Shown one piece after another: positions 44,231-53,318 of a stretch of DNA of 64,000 nucleotides. A model generated the notes under the pieces. The model saw only the letters and a list, made by a program, of their open reading frames with translations. It searched no databases and was not told the origin of the DNA. The DNA lies in the NCBI RefSeq assembly GCF_000472545.1, contig NZ_AWZV01000015.1, positions 73,299 to 137,298 on the forward strand, in the 5' to 3' direction. This DNA comes from Burkholderia sp. WSM2232. Its GTDB lineage: Bacteria > Pseudomonadota > Gammaproteobacteria > Burkholderiales > Burkholderiaceae. Both the position numbers and the translations under genes were made by a program. The stretch's first letter is position 1. Every line of letters begins with the position of its first letter.

Positions 44231-44275
44231 TGGCGGCAGTGGCGGCAGTCGTGGCAGTCGTGGCAGTCGTGGCAG
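44231..44275. repeat. Five tandem 9-base repeats
   Basis: Two copies of TGGCGGCAG are followed by three copies of TCGTGGCAG, between flgM and the convergent LysR gene. It could vary in copy number. Confidence 0.85.
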
Positions 44276-44290
44276 GAGCGGCAGATCGGA

Positions 44291-45292
44291 TCAGTGACTC
44301 GTTACGATGCTGCCGGCGTGCTCGAGCGACTCCGGCCCCGCTTCCAAACTGCTGGTCGTGCCTCGACCGATCTCGGCAAGCAGCGCCTCGTCGCGTGCAA
44401 TGACTGTCGGCAGATGCGTGCGTAGGAACTCGACCCATGTCCGCGTTTTTGCATCGACGAATTTGCGCGACGGGTACAGCGCATAAACCGTCATTTTCTG
44501 CAGCGTGAAGGCGGGTAGCACGCGCACCAATGTCCCGTCGCGCAAGCCGGCAATCGCCGCGTAGAGCGGCACCATGCCGATGCCCATGCCTTCCCGGATC
44601 GCCGCAATCAACGACTCCGCTATGTTGACCTGAACCGGTCCGTCGACCGCCATTGTCTCGCTGCCGTTGGGACCGTCGAGCACCCATTCGCGAGGCGGAA
44701 ACGCCGGCGTGTGCAGGATCAGGCACTCGTGATGCGCGAGGTCGGCCGGTGTTTGCGGCGTGCCATGTGCGCGCACGTAGGCCGGCGACGCGCACAGGAT
44801 GCTGAACGTCGTTCCCAGCGGAAGAGAGACGAGGTCGGAATCGGGCAAAGTGGCGGCGCCGACAATCGAGACGTCCGCGCTCCCTTCGAACAGATCGGGC
44901 ATGCGCTGCGACAACGTGAGTTCGACGGTCACTTCCGGATATTGCGCGCGATAGCGCGAGATGGCCGGCAGCACGTAATGCTGGCCGATGCTGGCAAAGC
45001 TATGCATGCGTAGCGCGCCGCTTGGCCGTTCGTGTGCACAACTGGCTTCTTCTTCCGCCGTGTCGACGTCTGCGAGGATTTGCCGGCATCGCTTCAGATA
45101 GCGCTCGCCAGCGGTGGTGAGGGCAAGGCGCCGGGTCGAGCGGTTCAGGAGGCGCGTGCGCAAATGGGCTTCGAGTTCCGACAGTGCGCGGGACATCGCG
45201 CCGGTTGTCGAATTGAGCGACTGCGCCGCGGCGGTGAAGCTGCCGGCTTCCACTACGCGCAGAAACACTCGCATATTCTGTAACGTATCCAT
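44291..45292 (-). CDS. LysR-type transcriptional regulator
   Basis: The product is 333 residues from the ATG with AAGGA close upstream; a TTG just before it is less likely. The N-terminal winged helix-turn-helix is clear: MRVFLRVVEAGSFTAAAQSL, then MSRALSELEAHLRTRLLNRS (about 7-55). The rest is a LysR substrate-binding domain (PSGALRMHSFASIGQHYVL onward). It is divergent from the FUSC-type exporter gene with a 200-base gap, the standard arrangement for LysR control of a neighbouring exporter, as for AaeR and AaeAB. The effector molecule is unknown, perhaps an aromatic acid by analogy. Confidence 0.88.
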   Translation of the reverse strand: MDTLQNMRVFLRVVEAGSFTAAAQSLNSTTGAMSRALSELEAHLRTRLLNRSTRRLALTTAGERYLKRCRQILADVDTAEEEASCAHERPSGALRMHSFASIGQHYVLPAISRYRAQYPEVTVELTLSQRMPDLFEGSADVSIVGAATLPDSDLVSLPLGTTFSILCASPAYVRAHGTPQTPADLAHHECLILHTPAFPPREWVLDGPNGSETMAVDGPVQVNIAESLIAAIREGMGIGMVPLYAAIAGLRDGTLVRVLPAFTLQKMTVYALYPSRKFVDAKTRTWVEFLRTHLPTVIARDEALLAEIGRGTTSSLEAGPESLEHAGSIVTSH

Positions 45293-45492
45293 CAATCCTT
45301 CTTTTTTGTTTTTACTGCTCAGACCGTATTGTCCGCCTGCCGCGAATACGCATTGTTGTCCGTTCTGGAAGGGACGTTCCCGGTCTGTCGTCTTAATAGC
45401 GGCTTCGCATGCTCCTACAATCGGCGCCCTGCCTGCTGTTCACGCAGGTTTTGTCCGGGCTACCGTGATCAATTCGAGCAGATCGATTCCGA

Positions 45493-47658
45493 ATGAAAGG
45501 CGAGCATGCGCTCAAACAGACGGCGAATTCCCGCCAACACTGCCTTGCGATGCTGCACAAGCTCGGGCCGGCGGTGCGCGATTGGGCGGGCAGCGACGGT
45601 CTGACATGGCTACATCTGCTGAAAACCGTCATGGCGGGCCTGCTGGCGCTCGGCATGGCGATGTTACTGGATCTGCCGCAACCGCGCATCGCGATGACCA
45701 CGGTCTTCGTGCTGATGCAGCCGTTCAGCGGCATGGTGCTTGCCAAAAGTTTCTACCGGATTCTCGGCACCGCGGCGGGCACCATCGCGGCGCTGGCGCT
45801 CGGCGGGCTGTTCGTTCAACAGCCGGAGCTGTACCTGCTCGGCATGACCGCCTGGGTGAGCGCCTGCGTTGCCGCGGCCGTCCGCTACCGGCATTTCAGA
45901 TGGTACGGCTTCGTTCTCGCGGGGTACACCGCGGCGCTCATCGGCATCCCTAATGTCACGGCGCCGCTCGGTCTTTTGCTGGCGGCGCTCACGCGCGCAG
46001 CGGAAATCGCCGTGGGGATTGTTTCTTCGAGCGCGGTCAGTGCGCTCATCATGCCTCAGCGCTCCAGCCTTGCCTTGCAGCGAGCGCTGCGTAAGCGCTA
46101 TGACGATTTCACGGCGTTCGCTGCCGACGTGCTGAATCGCCGCGTCGGGCGGGGGCGGTTCGAGCGTCGCTTCGCGGGGCTGATCGACGAGATCGTCGGC
46201 TTCGAGGCTACGCGCATTTTCGCTGCCTTCGAAGATCCGGCGATGCGTTCGCGCAGCGCGCACCTCGCCCATCTCAATGGCGAATTCATGGACAGCTGCA
46301 CACGGCTGCACGCGTTGCATCAACTGCTGAAGCGCCTGCGCGCGAATCGTCTTACCGCGATCGTTGCAGCAATCCAGCCGTACTTTCACGAACTCGCCTT
46401 GCTCATCACGTCACCGGCCGGCACGGCGATTCATGCGGCGAACGTGGCAGCGCGTTTGCAGCAGTTTCGGACCGGCTTGCCTCGGCGCGTGAGGCAAACA
46501 CGCCGGCAGCTCGAAACTGCGCCAGCCGAATCGCTGGCGGACTTCGACACAGCGGCGGAATTGCTTTACCGCTTCGTCGACGAATGGAGCCGTTATTCGC
46601 TGACGGATGCTTCTCTGACACTTCACGGCGCGCCCGTTCGCGCGCGTGCGACCCGGCCCTACGCGAGCCGCACGAATCGCCTCGTCGTCGCGTTCACATT
46701 CGTCCGTTGTGCTGCGGTGATGGCGATCGCCGGCTGGTTCTGGATCATGACCGACTGGCCGAGCGGCGGTCTTGCCGTGATCGGTGCGGCTTTGGCTTGC
46801 GCGCTGACATCGGCGGCGCCAGGCGGCTCGAGGATGGCCATACACATGGCGGTCGGCGCGGTGATGGCCACCATGACCGGTTATCTGTACACCTGCTATG
46901 TGTATCCCGGCATCGACGGTTTTCCCTTGCTTTGCGTGACGCTCGCACCGGTGCTCGCACTCGGCGCTTTCATCGCGACGCGCAAGGGCGCAGCGGGCTA
47001 TGGCATTGGCTTCACGGTGTTCTTCTGCCTGCTGGCCGGGCCCGACAACGTGGTGGCCTACGCGCCGGATCTGCTCATCAACAACGGCATTGCGCTCACT
47101 GCGTCCATGCTGCTAGCCGCGCTTTCGTTAGCGGTCGTATTTCCCGCCGACATGCCCTGGCTCGTCGAGCGAATCATGCGCGATCTACGCGGCCAGGTCA
47201 GCGTCGCCTGCAAGGGGGAATTGTCCGGTCTCAATCAGCGGTTCCAGTCGGGCGCACATGACCTGACCTCTCAATTGCGAATGTTATTGACGCGACGATC
47301 GCGCGGTCGCCGGGACGCCTTGCGGTGGATGCTCGCAACGCTAGAAGTGGGGCACGCCGTAATCGATCTGCGCAACGAAACCGCGCGCGCCGATTACGCA
47401 AACCCATTGCATCCCCTTTGGCGCAGCGGGATTGACCGCGTGCTTGTCGATCTCGCGGACCTCTTCGAGCGTCCAGGCAAAGAGGCGCTCGAGCGGGCTC
47501 TGCTGTCCGTGCGCTCGGCCACCCTGATTGCCGGAAGCATCCTGCAAACGGTTCATACGGAGCGCGACAAACGCCACGATCTGCAGCGCATTCTCAGTTG
47601 CCTGCACTTCATCCGGACCGCGTTGCTCGACAACGACGCGCCGTTCAATGGTTGCTGA
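45493..47658 (+). CDS. FUSC-family (AaeB-like) exporter
   Basis: Inner-membrane transporter of the aromatic acid exporter / fusaric acid resistance group. The product is 721 residues. An N-terminal set of about five spans (LLKTVMAGLLALGMAMLLDL, MTTVFVLMQPFSGMVLAKSF, GMTAWVSACVAAAV) is followed by a soluble helical region (about 190-390), a second set of spans near 405-560, and a C-terminal cytoplasmic part. This two-times pattern is typical for FUSC/AaeB proteins. Partner membrane fusion protein genes are not adjacent. Divergent LysR suggests induction by its substrate. The substrate cannot be told from sequence. Confidence 0.85.
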   Translation: MKGEHALKQTANSRQHCLAMLHKLGPAVRDWAGSDGLTWLHLLKTVMAGLLALGMAMLLDLPQPRIAMTTVFVLMQPFSGMVLAKSFYRILGTAAGTIAALALGGLFVQQPELYLLGMTAWVSACVAAAVRYRHFRWYGFVLAGYTAALIGIPNVTAPLGLLLAALTRAAEIAVGIVSSSAVSALIMPQRSSLALQRALRKRYDDFTAFAADVLNRRVGRGRFERRFAGLIDEIVGFEATRIFAAFEDPAMRSRSAHLAHLNGEFMDSCTRLHALHQLLKRLRANRLTAIVAAIQPYFHELALLITSPAGTAIHAANVAARLQQFRTGLPRRVRQTRRQLETAPAESLADFDTAAELLYRFVDEWSRYSLTDASLTLHGAPVRARATRPYASRTNRLVVAFTFVRCAAVMAIAGWFWIMTDWPSGGLAVIGAALACALTSAAPGGSRMAIHMAVGAVMATMTGYLYTCYVYPGIDGFPLLCVTLAPVLALGAFIATRKGAAGYGIGFTVFFCLLAGPDNVVAYAPDLLINNGIALTASMLLAALSLAVVFPADMPWLVERIMRDLRGQVSVACKGELSGLNQRFQSGAHDLTSQLRMLLTRRSRGRRDALRWMLATLEVGHAVIDLRNETARADYANPLHPLWRSGIDRVLVDLADLFERPGKEALERALLSVRSATLIAGSILQTVHTERDKRHDLQRILSCLHFIRTALLDNDAPFNGC

Positions 47659-47827
47659 CCGACGCGCGCAAAAATTAGTTCAGAGTCCGATTTTTCTGCG
47701 AGCAGGAAAGATGAATTCTGTACATCCGCGTTTATCCAGGTGGATTGCAGTCATATAGTTTCGTCACTGCCTGGCCGACAGGAAACTCAAGGTCGCCGGC
47801 ACGTAACCGTAAGCTATGGAGAACGAA

Positions 47828-48055
47828 ATGAAAGTGTTGAAACTTGCCCTGATTGCCTGCTCCTTGTCTGCTGTTCTTGCTCATGCGCAAACGGCTCCGG
47901 CCGCCGCGGAGCAACATGCGGCATCGGCGAATGCGCAACAGGCTAGCCAGCCTCAGGCGCAGGGTCGAGCGCAGCGCGCGAGCGTCAATCCGGCAGTCAA
48001 GGCAGAAGAGTGCGTGGGCCCGGTGAGCTATTGCAACATCTACTTCGGAAGCTAG
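47828..48055 (+). CDS. Small exported protein
   Basis: The product is 75 residues from the ATG with GGAG about 7 bases upstream. It has a signal peptide (KLALIACSLSAVLAHAQ, cleavage likely after AHA) and then a Gln/Ala-rich middle. The tail ECVGPVSYCNIYFGS has two Cys residues six apart that could form a disulfide in the periplasm. I do not recognise a family. It stands alone between the exporter and the CoA-transferase gene. Confidence 0.6.
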   Translation: MKVLKLALIACSLSAVLAHAQTAPAAAEQHAASANAQQASQPQAQGRAQRASVNPAVKAEECVGPVSYCNIYFGS

Positions 48056-48245
48056 ACGGCGCCACAGCCACACCGCACGCGTGCAGATGCAAGAGGTGTC
48101 TGCCGCGAGCCACCGGCGCATGCGTCCTGCGGCAACGCTGCCTGCTGACCCGCCGCGGCCAACGCGTCGGATCGGTTACGGCAAGCCAGACCACAGACGT
48201 GCGCGCCATCAGACTGGATTGGGGACAACGGGGAGACCTGGCTTT

Positions 48246-49760
48246 ATGTATCAAGACCGGATTCGCTGCGCCGCCTTGCGTGCGAAAGTGACATCAGCCG
48301 ACGAGGCGGCGCTTCTCATCAAGGACGGCATGTGTGTCGGCGCCAGCGGCTTCACGCGCGCAGGAGACGCGAAGGCTGTTCCTGTTGCGCTTGCCGAACG
48401 CGCGCGGCGTGAGGCCGCGCCTTTACGCATCACGTTGATGACCGGGGCGTCGCTTGGTCACGACGTTGACCGTCTGCTCACACAGGCACACGTACTTGCG
48501 CGCCGCTTGCCTTTTCAGGTGGACAGGACCTTGCGCGACGCAATCAATGGCGGTGAAGTCATGTACGTCGACCAGCATCTGTCGGAAACCGTCGAGATGC
48601 TGCGCGCGAACCAGCTCGGCAAACTGGATGTGGCAATTATCGAAGCGGCGGCCATCACGGAGTCTGGCGGCATTGTGCCGACTACCTCGGTTGGCAACTC
48701 GGCCAGCTTCGCCATGCTCGCCGACAAAGTGATTGTCGAAATCAATCTGGCCCAGACGCTCGAGCTCGAAGGGCTGCACGACATCTGGGTGCCGGGGCGC
48801 AGGCCGAACCGCGGGCCACTGCCGATCGTGCATCCGCAAGACCGGGTCGGCAGCCCGGCGATCGAGATCCCCAGTGAAAAAATTGCGGCCATTGTCGTGA
48901 CCGACGTGGCGGACAGTCCGTCCACCGTGCTGCCGACGGACGCCGAGACGCAACTCATCGCGGGCCATCTGATCGAATTCTTCGAGCATGAAATGGCGCG
49001 CGGACGTATGCCTCGGCAGATGCCGCCGTTGCAGGCCGGCATCGGCACGATCGCAAATGCGGTGCTGAGCGGTTTCGTCGATTCGCCTTTCGACGCTTTC
49101 CAGATGTACTCAGAAGTGCTTCAGGATTCAACCTTCGACCTGATGGATGCCGGCAAGGTGACCTTTGCCTCGGGCGCGTCGATCACGTTGTCGGCGGCGC
49201 GCCAGGCGCAGGTGTTCGGCAACCTTGAGCGCTACCGGAGTCGCCTCGTATTGCGGCCGCAGGAGGTCAGCAATCATCCGGAAGTAATCCGCCGCCTCGG
49301 TCTGATCGCATTGAACACGGCGCTCGAATTCGATATCTACGGCAACGTCAATTCGACCCATGTGGGCGGCACGCACATGATGAACGGCATTGGCGGCTCT
49401 GGCGATTTCGCGCGCAATGCATCGTGCGCGATCTTCGCCAGCAAGTCAGTGGCGAAGGGCGGTCGCATTTCGAGCGTTGTTCCAATGGTGCCTCATTGCG
49501 ATCACAACGAGCACGACGTCGATGTGGTCGTGACAGAGCAGGGACTCGCCGATCTGCGCGGCCTCGCGCCGCGCGAACGCGCAAGACTCATTATCGGGAA
49601 CTGCGCGCATCCGTCGTACCGCGATCCGCTGCGTGACTACTATCGGGACGCGTTGAAAGCAGGCGGGCAAACGCCACATCGGCTGGATCAGGCGTTCGCC
49701 TGGCACGTGCGACTGCGCGACACGGGCTCGATGTTGCCGACGGTACAGTCGCAGGTGTAG
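48246..49760 (+). CDS. Acetyl-CoA hydrolase/transferase family, probable acetate:succinate CoA-transferase
   Basis: Moves CoA between acetyl-CoA and succinate or a similar acid. The start was set at MYQDRIRCAALRAKVTSADE with GGGAG about 9 bases upstream. The product is 504 residues, like AarC (about 505). The likely catalytic Glu is residue 290 in MYSEVLQDS, near the AarC position 294. The GTIANAVLSGF motif just before and MNGIGGSGDFARNA near 378-391 are characteristic of this group. There is no mitochondrial or secretion signal. Neighbours do not indicate a pathway; the preferred acyl group is not certain. Confidence 0.88.
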   Translation: MYQDRIRCAALRAKVTSADEAALLIKDGMCVGASGFTRAGDAKAVPVALAERARREAAPLRITLMTGASLGHDVDRLLTQAHVLARRLPFQVDRTLRDAINGGEVMYVDQHLSETVEMLRANQLGKLDVAIIEAAAITESGGIVPTTSVGNSASFAMLADKVIVEINLAQTLELEGLHDIWVPGRRPNRGPLPIVHPQDRVGSPAIEIPSEKIAAIVVTDVADSPSTVLPTDAETQLIAGHLIEFFEHEMARGRMPRQMPPLQAGIGTIANAVLSGFVDSPFDAFQMYSEVLQDSTFDLMDAGKVTFASGASITLSAARQAQVFGNLERYRSRLVLRPQEVSNHPEVIRRLGLIALNTALEFDIYGNVNSTHVGGTHMMNGIGGSGDFARNASCAIFASKSVAKGGRISSVVPMVPHCDHNEHDVDVVVTEQGLADLRGLAPRERARLIIGNCAHPSYRDPLRDYYRDALKAGGQTPHRLDQAFAWHVRLRDTGSMLPTVQSQV

Positions 49761-49799
49761 AAGATCGTAGAGCGTGTCCCCAGACGTTGCATCTCTTTC

Positions 49800-50804
49800 C
49801 TAACGGGCAGTACGACGAGCGAGCGGATTGCAGATATAACGAACCGCGTAGTCTGCGATAGGTGAGTAGGGAACCAGACACAGGCTGGAAAGCACGAGCG
49901 TTCCCACCTTCTTCTTGAGACTCCAGAAGGGGTTCGCCACGATCGCATGCAGATACCGGTGCGAATCCCTCAACATCCAATGCCATCGGGTCATGAACGG
50001 CGCGTGATAGACACTCGAATAGAAATAGGCCCTTTCATACGCGAAGTCATGAAAGTCGGCCGGCAATTGCATTCCCAGGCGACGCAATGCCAGTTCCCGC
50101 AGGGTCAGCCAACGAGACGGGAATGCTTTGGGCGCCTTGCCGGTCTGATCAGAGTTGGCGAACGATGCGCTTGCCCCTGCTTCGTCAGATACCCGGTATC
50201 CGCCGAGCGACATGGGGATACTCGACACCGGTCCGACCAGAGCCGCCCCATAGATGGCATAAAAATCCGCGCCATACCGGTCCTTCATCGTTTCGGGCAC
50301 CGGGAAGATCTTTCTGAGCGCACTGACGCTATAGGCGTTTCCCGAAGCCGGCGGTGACGGGTAGAGCCAGCCGTTCAGCAGCAGCTTGCGACAGTCGCCG
50401 TCAATTCGGGAATGGGGAACATACGCACCCATACACTTGCTCATGTGATCAATGACGTCGAGGCGGAATTGCACTTTCGCCAGATTTTCGCTCGCAAAGC
50501 GCTGCATCACTCTGGTCACGGCGCCCTGGTAGAGCAGGTCATCGGCGTCGAGAAACAGCACGTAGTCGGTTTTGGCGAGATGAAGCCCCAGGTTGTAGGC
50601 GGACACCTGCCCGCCGTTGTCTTTGAAAACGGACTTGATGCGACTGCCATATCCTTCGATGATTGCACGCGACCCGTCTGTCGAGCCGTCGTCGATCACT
50701 ATGACCTGAGTGCGCATGTAGTCCTGGGCGAGCGCCGAATCGATCGCCTGCGCGAGGAACTGTTCGAAGTTATGGTTGCAGATTACAACCGTCATATCCT
50801 TCAT
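49800..50804 (-). CDS. Family 2 glycosyltransferase
   Basis: GT-A fold enzyme likely to add a sugar to a surface polysaccharide. The product is 334 residues. The N-terminal MTVVICNHNFEQFLAQAIDS strand, VIVIDDGSTDGS (about 35-46) and the metal-binding FLDADDLL near 85 are diagnostic. The C-terminal third is unconserved. It lies 47 bases downstream of a very similar gene on the same strand, so the two probably form an operon. The acceptor and sugar are unknown. Confidence 0.86.
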   Translation of the reverse strand: MKDMTVVICNHNFEQFLAQAIDSALAQDYMRTQVIVIDDGSTDGSRAIIEGYGSRIKSVFKDNGGQVSAYNLGLHLAKTDYVLFLDADDLLYQGAVTRVMQRFASENLAKVQFRLDVIDHMSKCMGAYVPHSRIDGDCRKLLLNGWLYPSPPASGNAYSVSALRKIFPVPETMKDRYGADFYAIYGAALVGPVSSIPMSLGGYRVSDEAGASASFANSDQTGKAPKAFPSRWLTLRELALRRLGMQLPADFHDFAYERAYFYSSVYHAPFMTRWHWMLRDSHRYLHAIVANPFWSLKKKVGTLVLSSLCLVPYSPIADYAVRYICNPLARRTAR

Positions 50805-50851
50805 GGTCGTTCAGGCGTACGAATAGAAAGCGCTATGGACTGCGATGCCTT

Positions 50852-51895
50852 TCATATGAACCGGCGGCGAATCAGCGTGCTGGCAATGTTTTTCGGGGCG
50901 AGCAGGGTGGCAATGCTCCATCCGGCGATGAGGCAGCGGAAGGCGGGACGCTCGAAACTCGCGCGGAACGGAATAGAGAAGGCATCTCGCAGCGCCCGGA
51001 CCCGGCTGTCGCCAGGCAGCGGATGCTGCGCCGGTGTGAGCCGCAACGAGGCAACCCGCAATTGCAGCAAGTGCGGCGCACAGAACAGGGTGCTAAGCGG
51101 CGGCGCCGGCCGGCCGGTCATTGCGCAGGCCTTGCACGCGGCGCTGTGACGCTTCAGCGCACGCGCAATCTCGCGGCCGAAGTTGCTGGTGCTCGCACTC
51201 ATGGCGCTGTCATTGGCGCCATGCATGCGATAGAGCACCAAAGGCGCGGCGATCGTTTCGACATCGCCCATGTAGGGGGCCATGGCAATGCAGGTCGAGT
51301 CCGTGAACGAATCGTAAGTCCCGTCCAGTGGAAAGATTTTTTCCAGAAAGCTGCGCGCGTAGGCGTTTCCCGAGCCCGGCGGCGTGGGATATTCGGAGGT
51401 CTCATACGCCCAGTGACGGATCGCCTCGCACGACAGTCCCGGGGGGATCTTCGGGATTACGTTGCGGATTTTCGGAACGACGTTTTGTATCGGACGTCCC
51501 TGAGCGTCGACGCGCTCCATCAGCACCTGAACCTTGCTGAGACCGGTTCGCCATACCGAGGCAATGGAGCGCAGCGCGCCGGGTACCAGAACGTCGTCGG
51601 CATCGAGAAAAATGACGATGTCGCCCGTGCTTCGCCCGAAGCCCACGTTGTTGGCTTCCCGCTGGCCACCGTTCTCCTTGAACACGGCCGTGATCTTGTC
51701 GCCGAACGAGTGGATGACTTGCGCTGAGTCGTCGGTCGAACCATCGTCGACCACGATAACTTCGACGTTACGCCAGTCCTGGGTTAGCGCGCTCTCAATC
51801 GCCTGACGAATAAAACGCCCGTAGTTGTAATTGGCAATGACGATGGAGAAAAACAGATCTTCGTTTGAGACAGGTGCGCTGTGTCGCATGTTCAT
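50852..51895 (-). CDS. Family 2 glycosyltransferase
   Basis: The product is 347 residues with a strong ribosome site GGAGG 7 bases before the ATG, so it is likely the first gene of the pair. GT2 marks are FFSIVIANYNYGRFIRQAIE, VIVVDDGSTDDSAQVI and FLDADDVLVPGAL. It resembles the next gene along most of its length (both have the TPPGSGNAYA or SPPASGNAYS motif near residue 195), so they are probably tandem duplicates that have diverged. Role in a glycan is inferred from family. Confidence 0.88.
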   Translation of the reverse strand: MNMRHSAPVSNEDLFFSIVIANYNYGRFIRQAIESALTQDWRNVEVIVVDDGSTDDSAQVIHSFGDKITAVFKENGGQREANNVGFGRSTGDIVIFLDADDVLVPGALRSIASVWRTGLSKVQVLMERVDAQGRPIQNVVPKIRNVIPKIPPGLSCEAIRHWAYETSEYPTPPGSGNAYARSFLEKIFPLDGTYDSFTDSTCIAMAPYMGDVETIAAPLVLYRMHGANDSAMSASTSNFGREIARALKRHSAACKACAMTGRPAPPLSTLFCAPHLLQLRVASLRLTPAQHPLPGDSRVRALRDAFSIPFRASFERPAFRCLIAGWSIATLLAPKNIASTLIRRRFI

Positions 51896-52372
51896 CGATT
51901 ACCTCCGGCTTTTCTCATCGACCAGGTGCCTCGAACCAGCCGGCATCCGCTACACCGCAAAGCAACTGCGGATTTTGCCATTGAGGGGCCACGGCTCGTC
52001 GTGCGCTATTGACTGGTAGTTCACCTGAAGGAATGTAGGGGAGGCGTTTAAGACATCAGTACTTGCGGCCTAAAATCGGGCGATAAAGGCGCAAAATGTT
52101 GAACTGCAGTACTTCCGCTGCGAAGTTCTTAATTTGCGATAAATGGCGAGATGACGCCGCCAATCGTACTAGGAATAATCCGTCCGTAGTCACACAAAAT
52201 CGCTTTATGAATTTGCCGCGGTCGGCTGGCCGACGCTCACAGGCCAATGAGGTCGCGGAGCGTCGTTCTATTCATAAGATCTGATTGACGTTGCGCGGTG
52301 CCACGTATTCCTTATCCGCGAATTGCGAAGGCGCTCGTTCTGTGAATGGCAATAACCCGTCTGGCGTCGTTT
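51896..52372. other. Gene-free 477-base gap
   Basis: Lower-GC region upstream of the glycosyltransferase pair. It holds two similar 11-base words (CAGTACTTGCG near 52055 and CAGTACTTCCG near 52110) that could be a pair of sites, but no gene or hairpin that I trust. Confidence 0.45.
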
Positions 52373-52423
52373 TCATAGTACGAGAAGCATGGCGATCACC
52401 TTTTGCTTATCTGTCAGTGCCAT
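52373..52423 (-). CDS. Tiny 16-residue open frame with strong ribosome site
   Basis: The frame reads MALTDKQKVIAMLLVL and has AGGAG 8 bases upstream of its ATG. It may be a leader peptide, a decayed N-terminus of a lost gene, or chance. Nothing follows it on the same strand that it could control before the glycosyltransferases. Confidence 0.3.
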   Translation of the reverse strand: MALTDKQKVIAMLLVL

Positions 52424-52609
52424 TTGAAATCTCCTAATATGTACTCGCCCAAGGCGAGCCGCGAGATATGTTCAGGCGATTAAGGTCGACAAACCAATCG
52501 GTATCGGCGGCAACGCGGCAATATTCGAATGTCTGAGGAAAAATGCGCGGTTTGCAAATAGCGGTTCTGTCCAGCGACGAGGTGACGGGCCATCATCGGG
52601 AGCTAATTT

Positions 52610-53101
52610 ATGAAGGTCGCTTTTTATAAGGGAACGCGCCCGGGTCTCTCCGGGATCTTCAATCGGTTAATGCGGTGGCGGACCAATAGTCCTTACTCGC
52701 ATTGCGAACTCGTCGTCGCTCCGATTGACGACGCGTATTTGTGTGCATCGTCATCGTTAGAGGATGGGGGCGTGCGCTTCGTCGTCACCAGACTGGACCC
52801 GGCGCGGTGGGACATCGTTGGGTCCGGCATCGGTACGGTGACCGAGCGAGCCGCGGTGGAGTGGTTCAACGATCACCTCGGAGAGCCTTACGATCTCGCG
52901 GCCGTGTTCAGCCTGCTGTGGAGCCGGCGCCATCGCGAAGGCCATTGGCACTGCTCGGAGTCGATCGGCGCGGCGCTGGGTATTCGGGAGCCGTGGCGCT
53001 TCGATCCGGCTACGCTGTACGCGGCGCTTTCTTCGGAGCCGGCGCCATCGCCGTCCGACGACATGTCGCCGCTAGTGCCAGCATGCCAGCGAAGCGGTTG
53101 A
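52610..53101 (+). CDS. YiiX-type permuted papain-fold hydrolase
   Basis: The product is 163 residues with GGGAG 7 bases before the ATG. It has the permuted NlpC/P60-like order in which His precedes Cys: the N-terminal KVAFYKGT strand, His in SPYSHCELVV (about residue 31), a central WFNDHLGEPYDL segment and Cys in HWHCSESIGAAL (about 114). Such enzymes cleave amide bonds, often in envelopes or as phage-borne genes. There is no signal peptide. It stands alone with lower-GC flanks, so a phage or mobile origin is plausible but unproven. Confidence 0.65.
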   Translation: MKVAFYKGTRPGLSGIFNRLMRWRTNSPYSHCELVVAPIDDAYLCASSSLEDGGVRFVVTRLDPARWDIVGSGIGTVTERAAVEWFNDHLGEPYDLAAVFSLLWSRRHREGHWHCSESIGAALGIREPWRFDPATLYAALSSEPAPSPSDDMSPLVPACQRSG

Positions 53102-53318
53102 TGATGTCCGGGTTGCGGGACTTGCCGTTTTGCATGCCGATATCCCTCACGTGCCGGCGAATTGCGAATCGTGAATTGCGGACCTTGAAGCAGGGCGACC
53201 CTCGACGCGTAGGCCCGCGAAATGACGCGCCTTCAGCCAATTTCTCGCAGAATGCGCGGCGTGAAGTCGTCGACAAACCCGCCTATGCCGTCATCTGCAC
53301 ACGGTATCCGCTGAGCGG

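Noticed and set aside
53102..53318. Possible small gene on the - strand between hydrolase and kinase
   Set aside because: The frame is Arg/Ala-rich without ribosome site and mostly covers the hydrolase gene in antisense.
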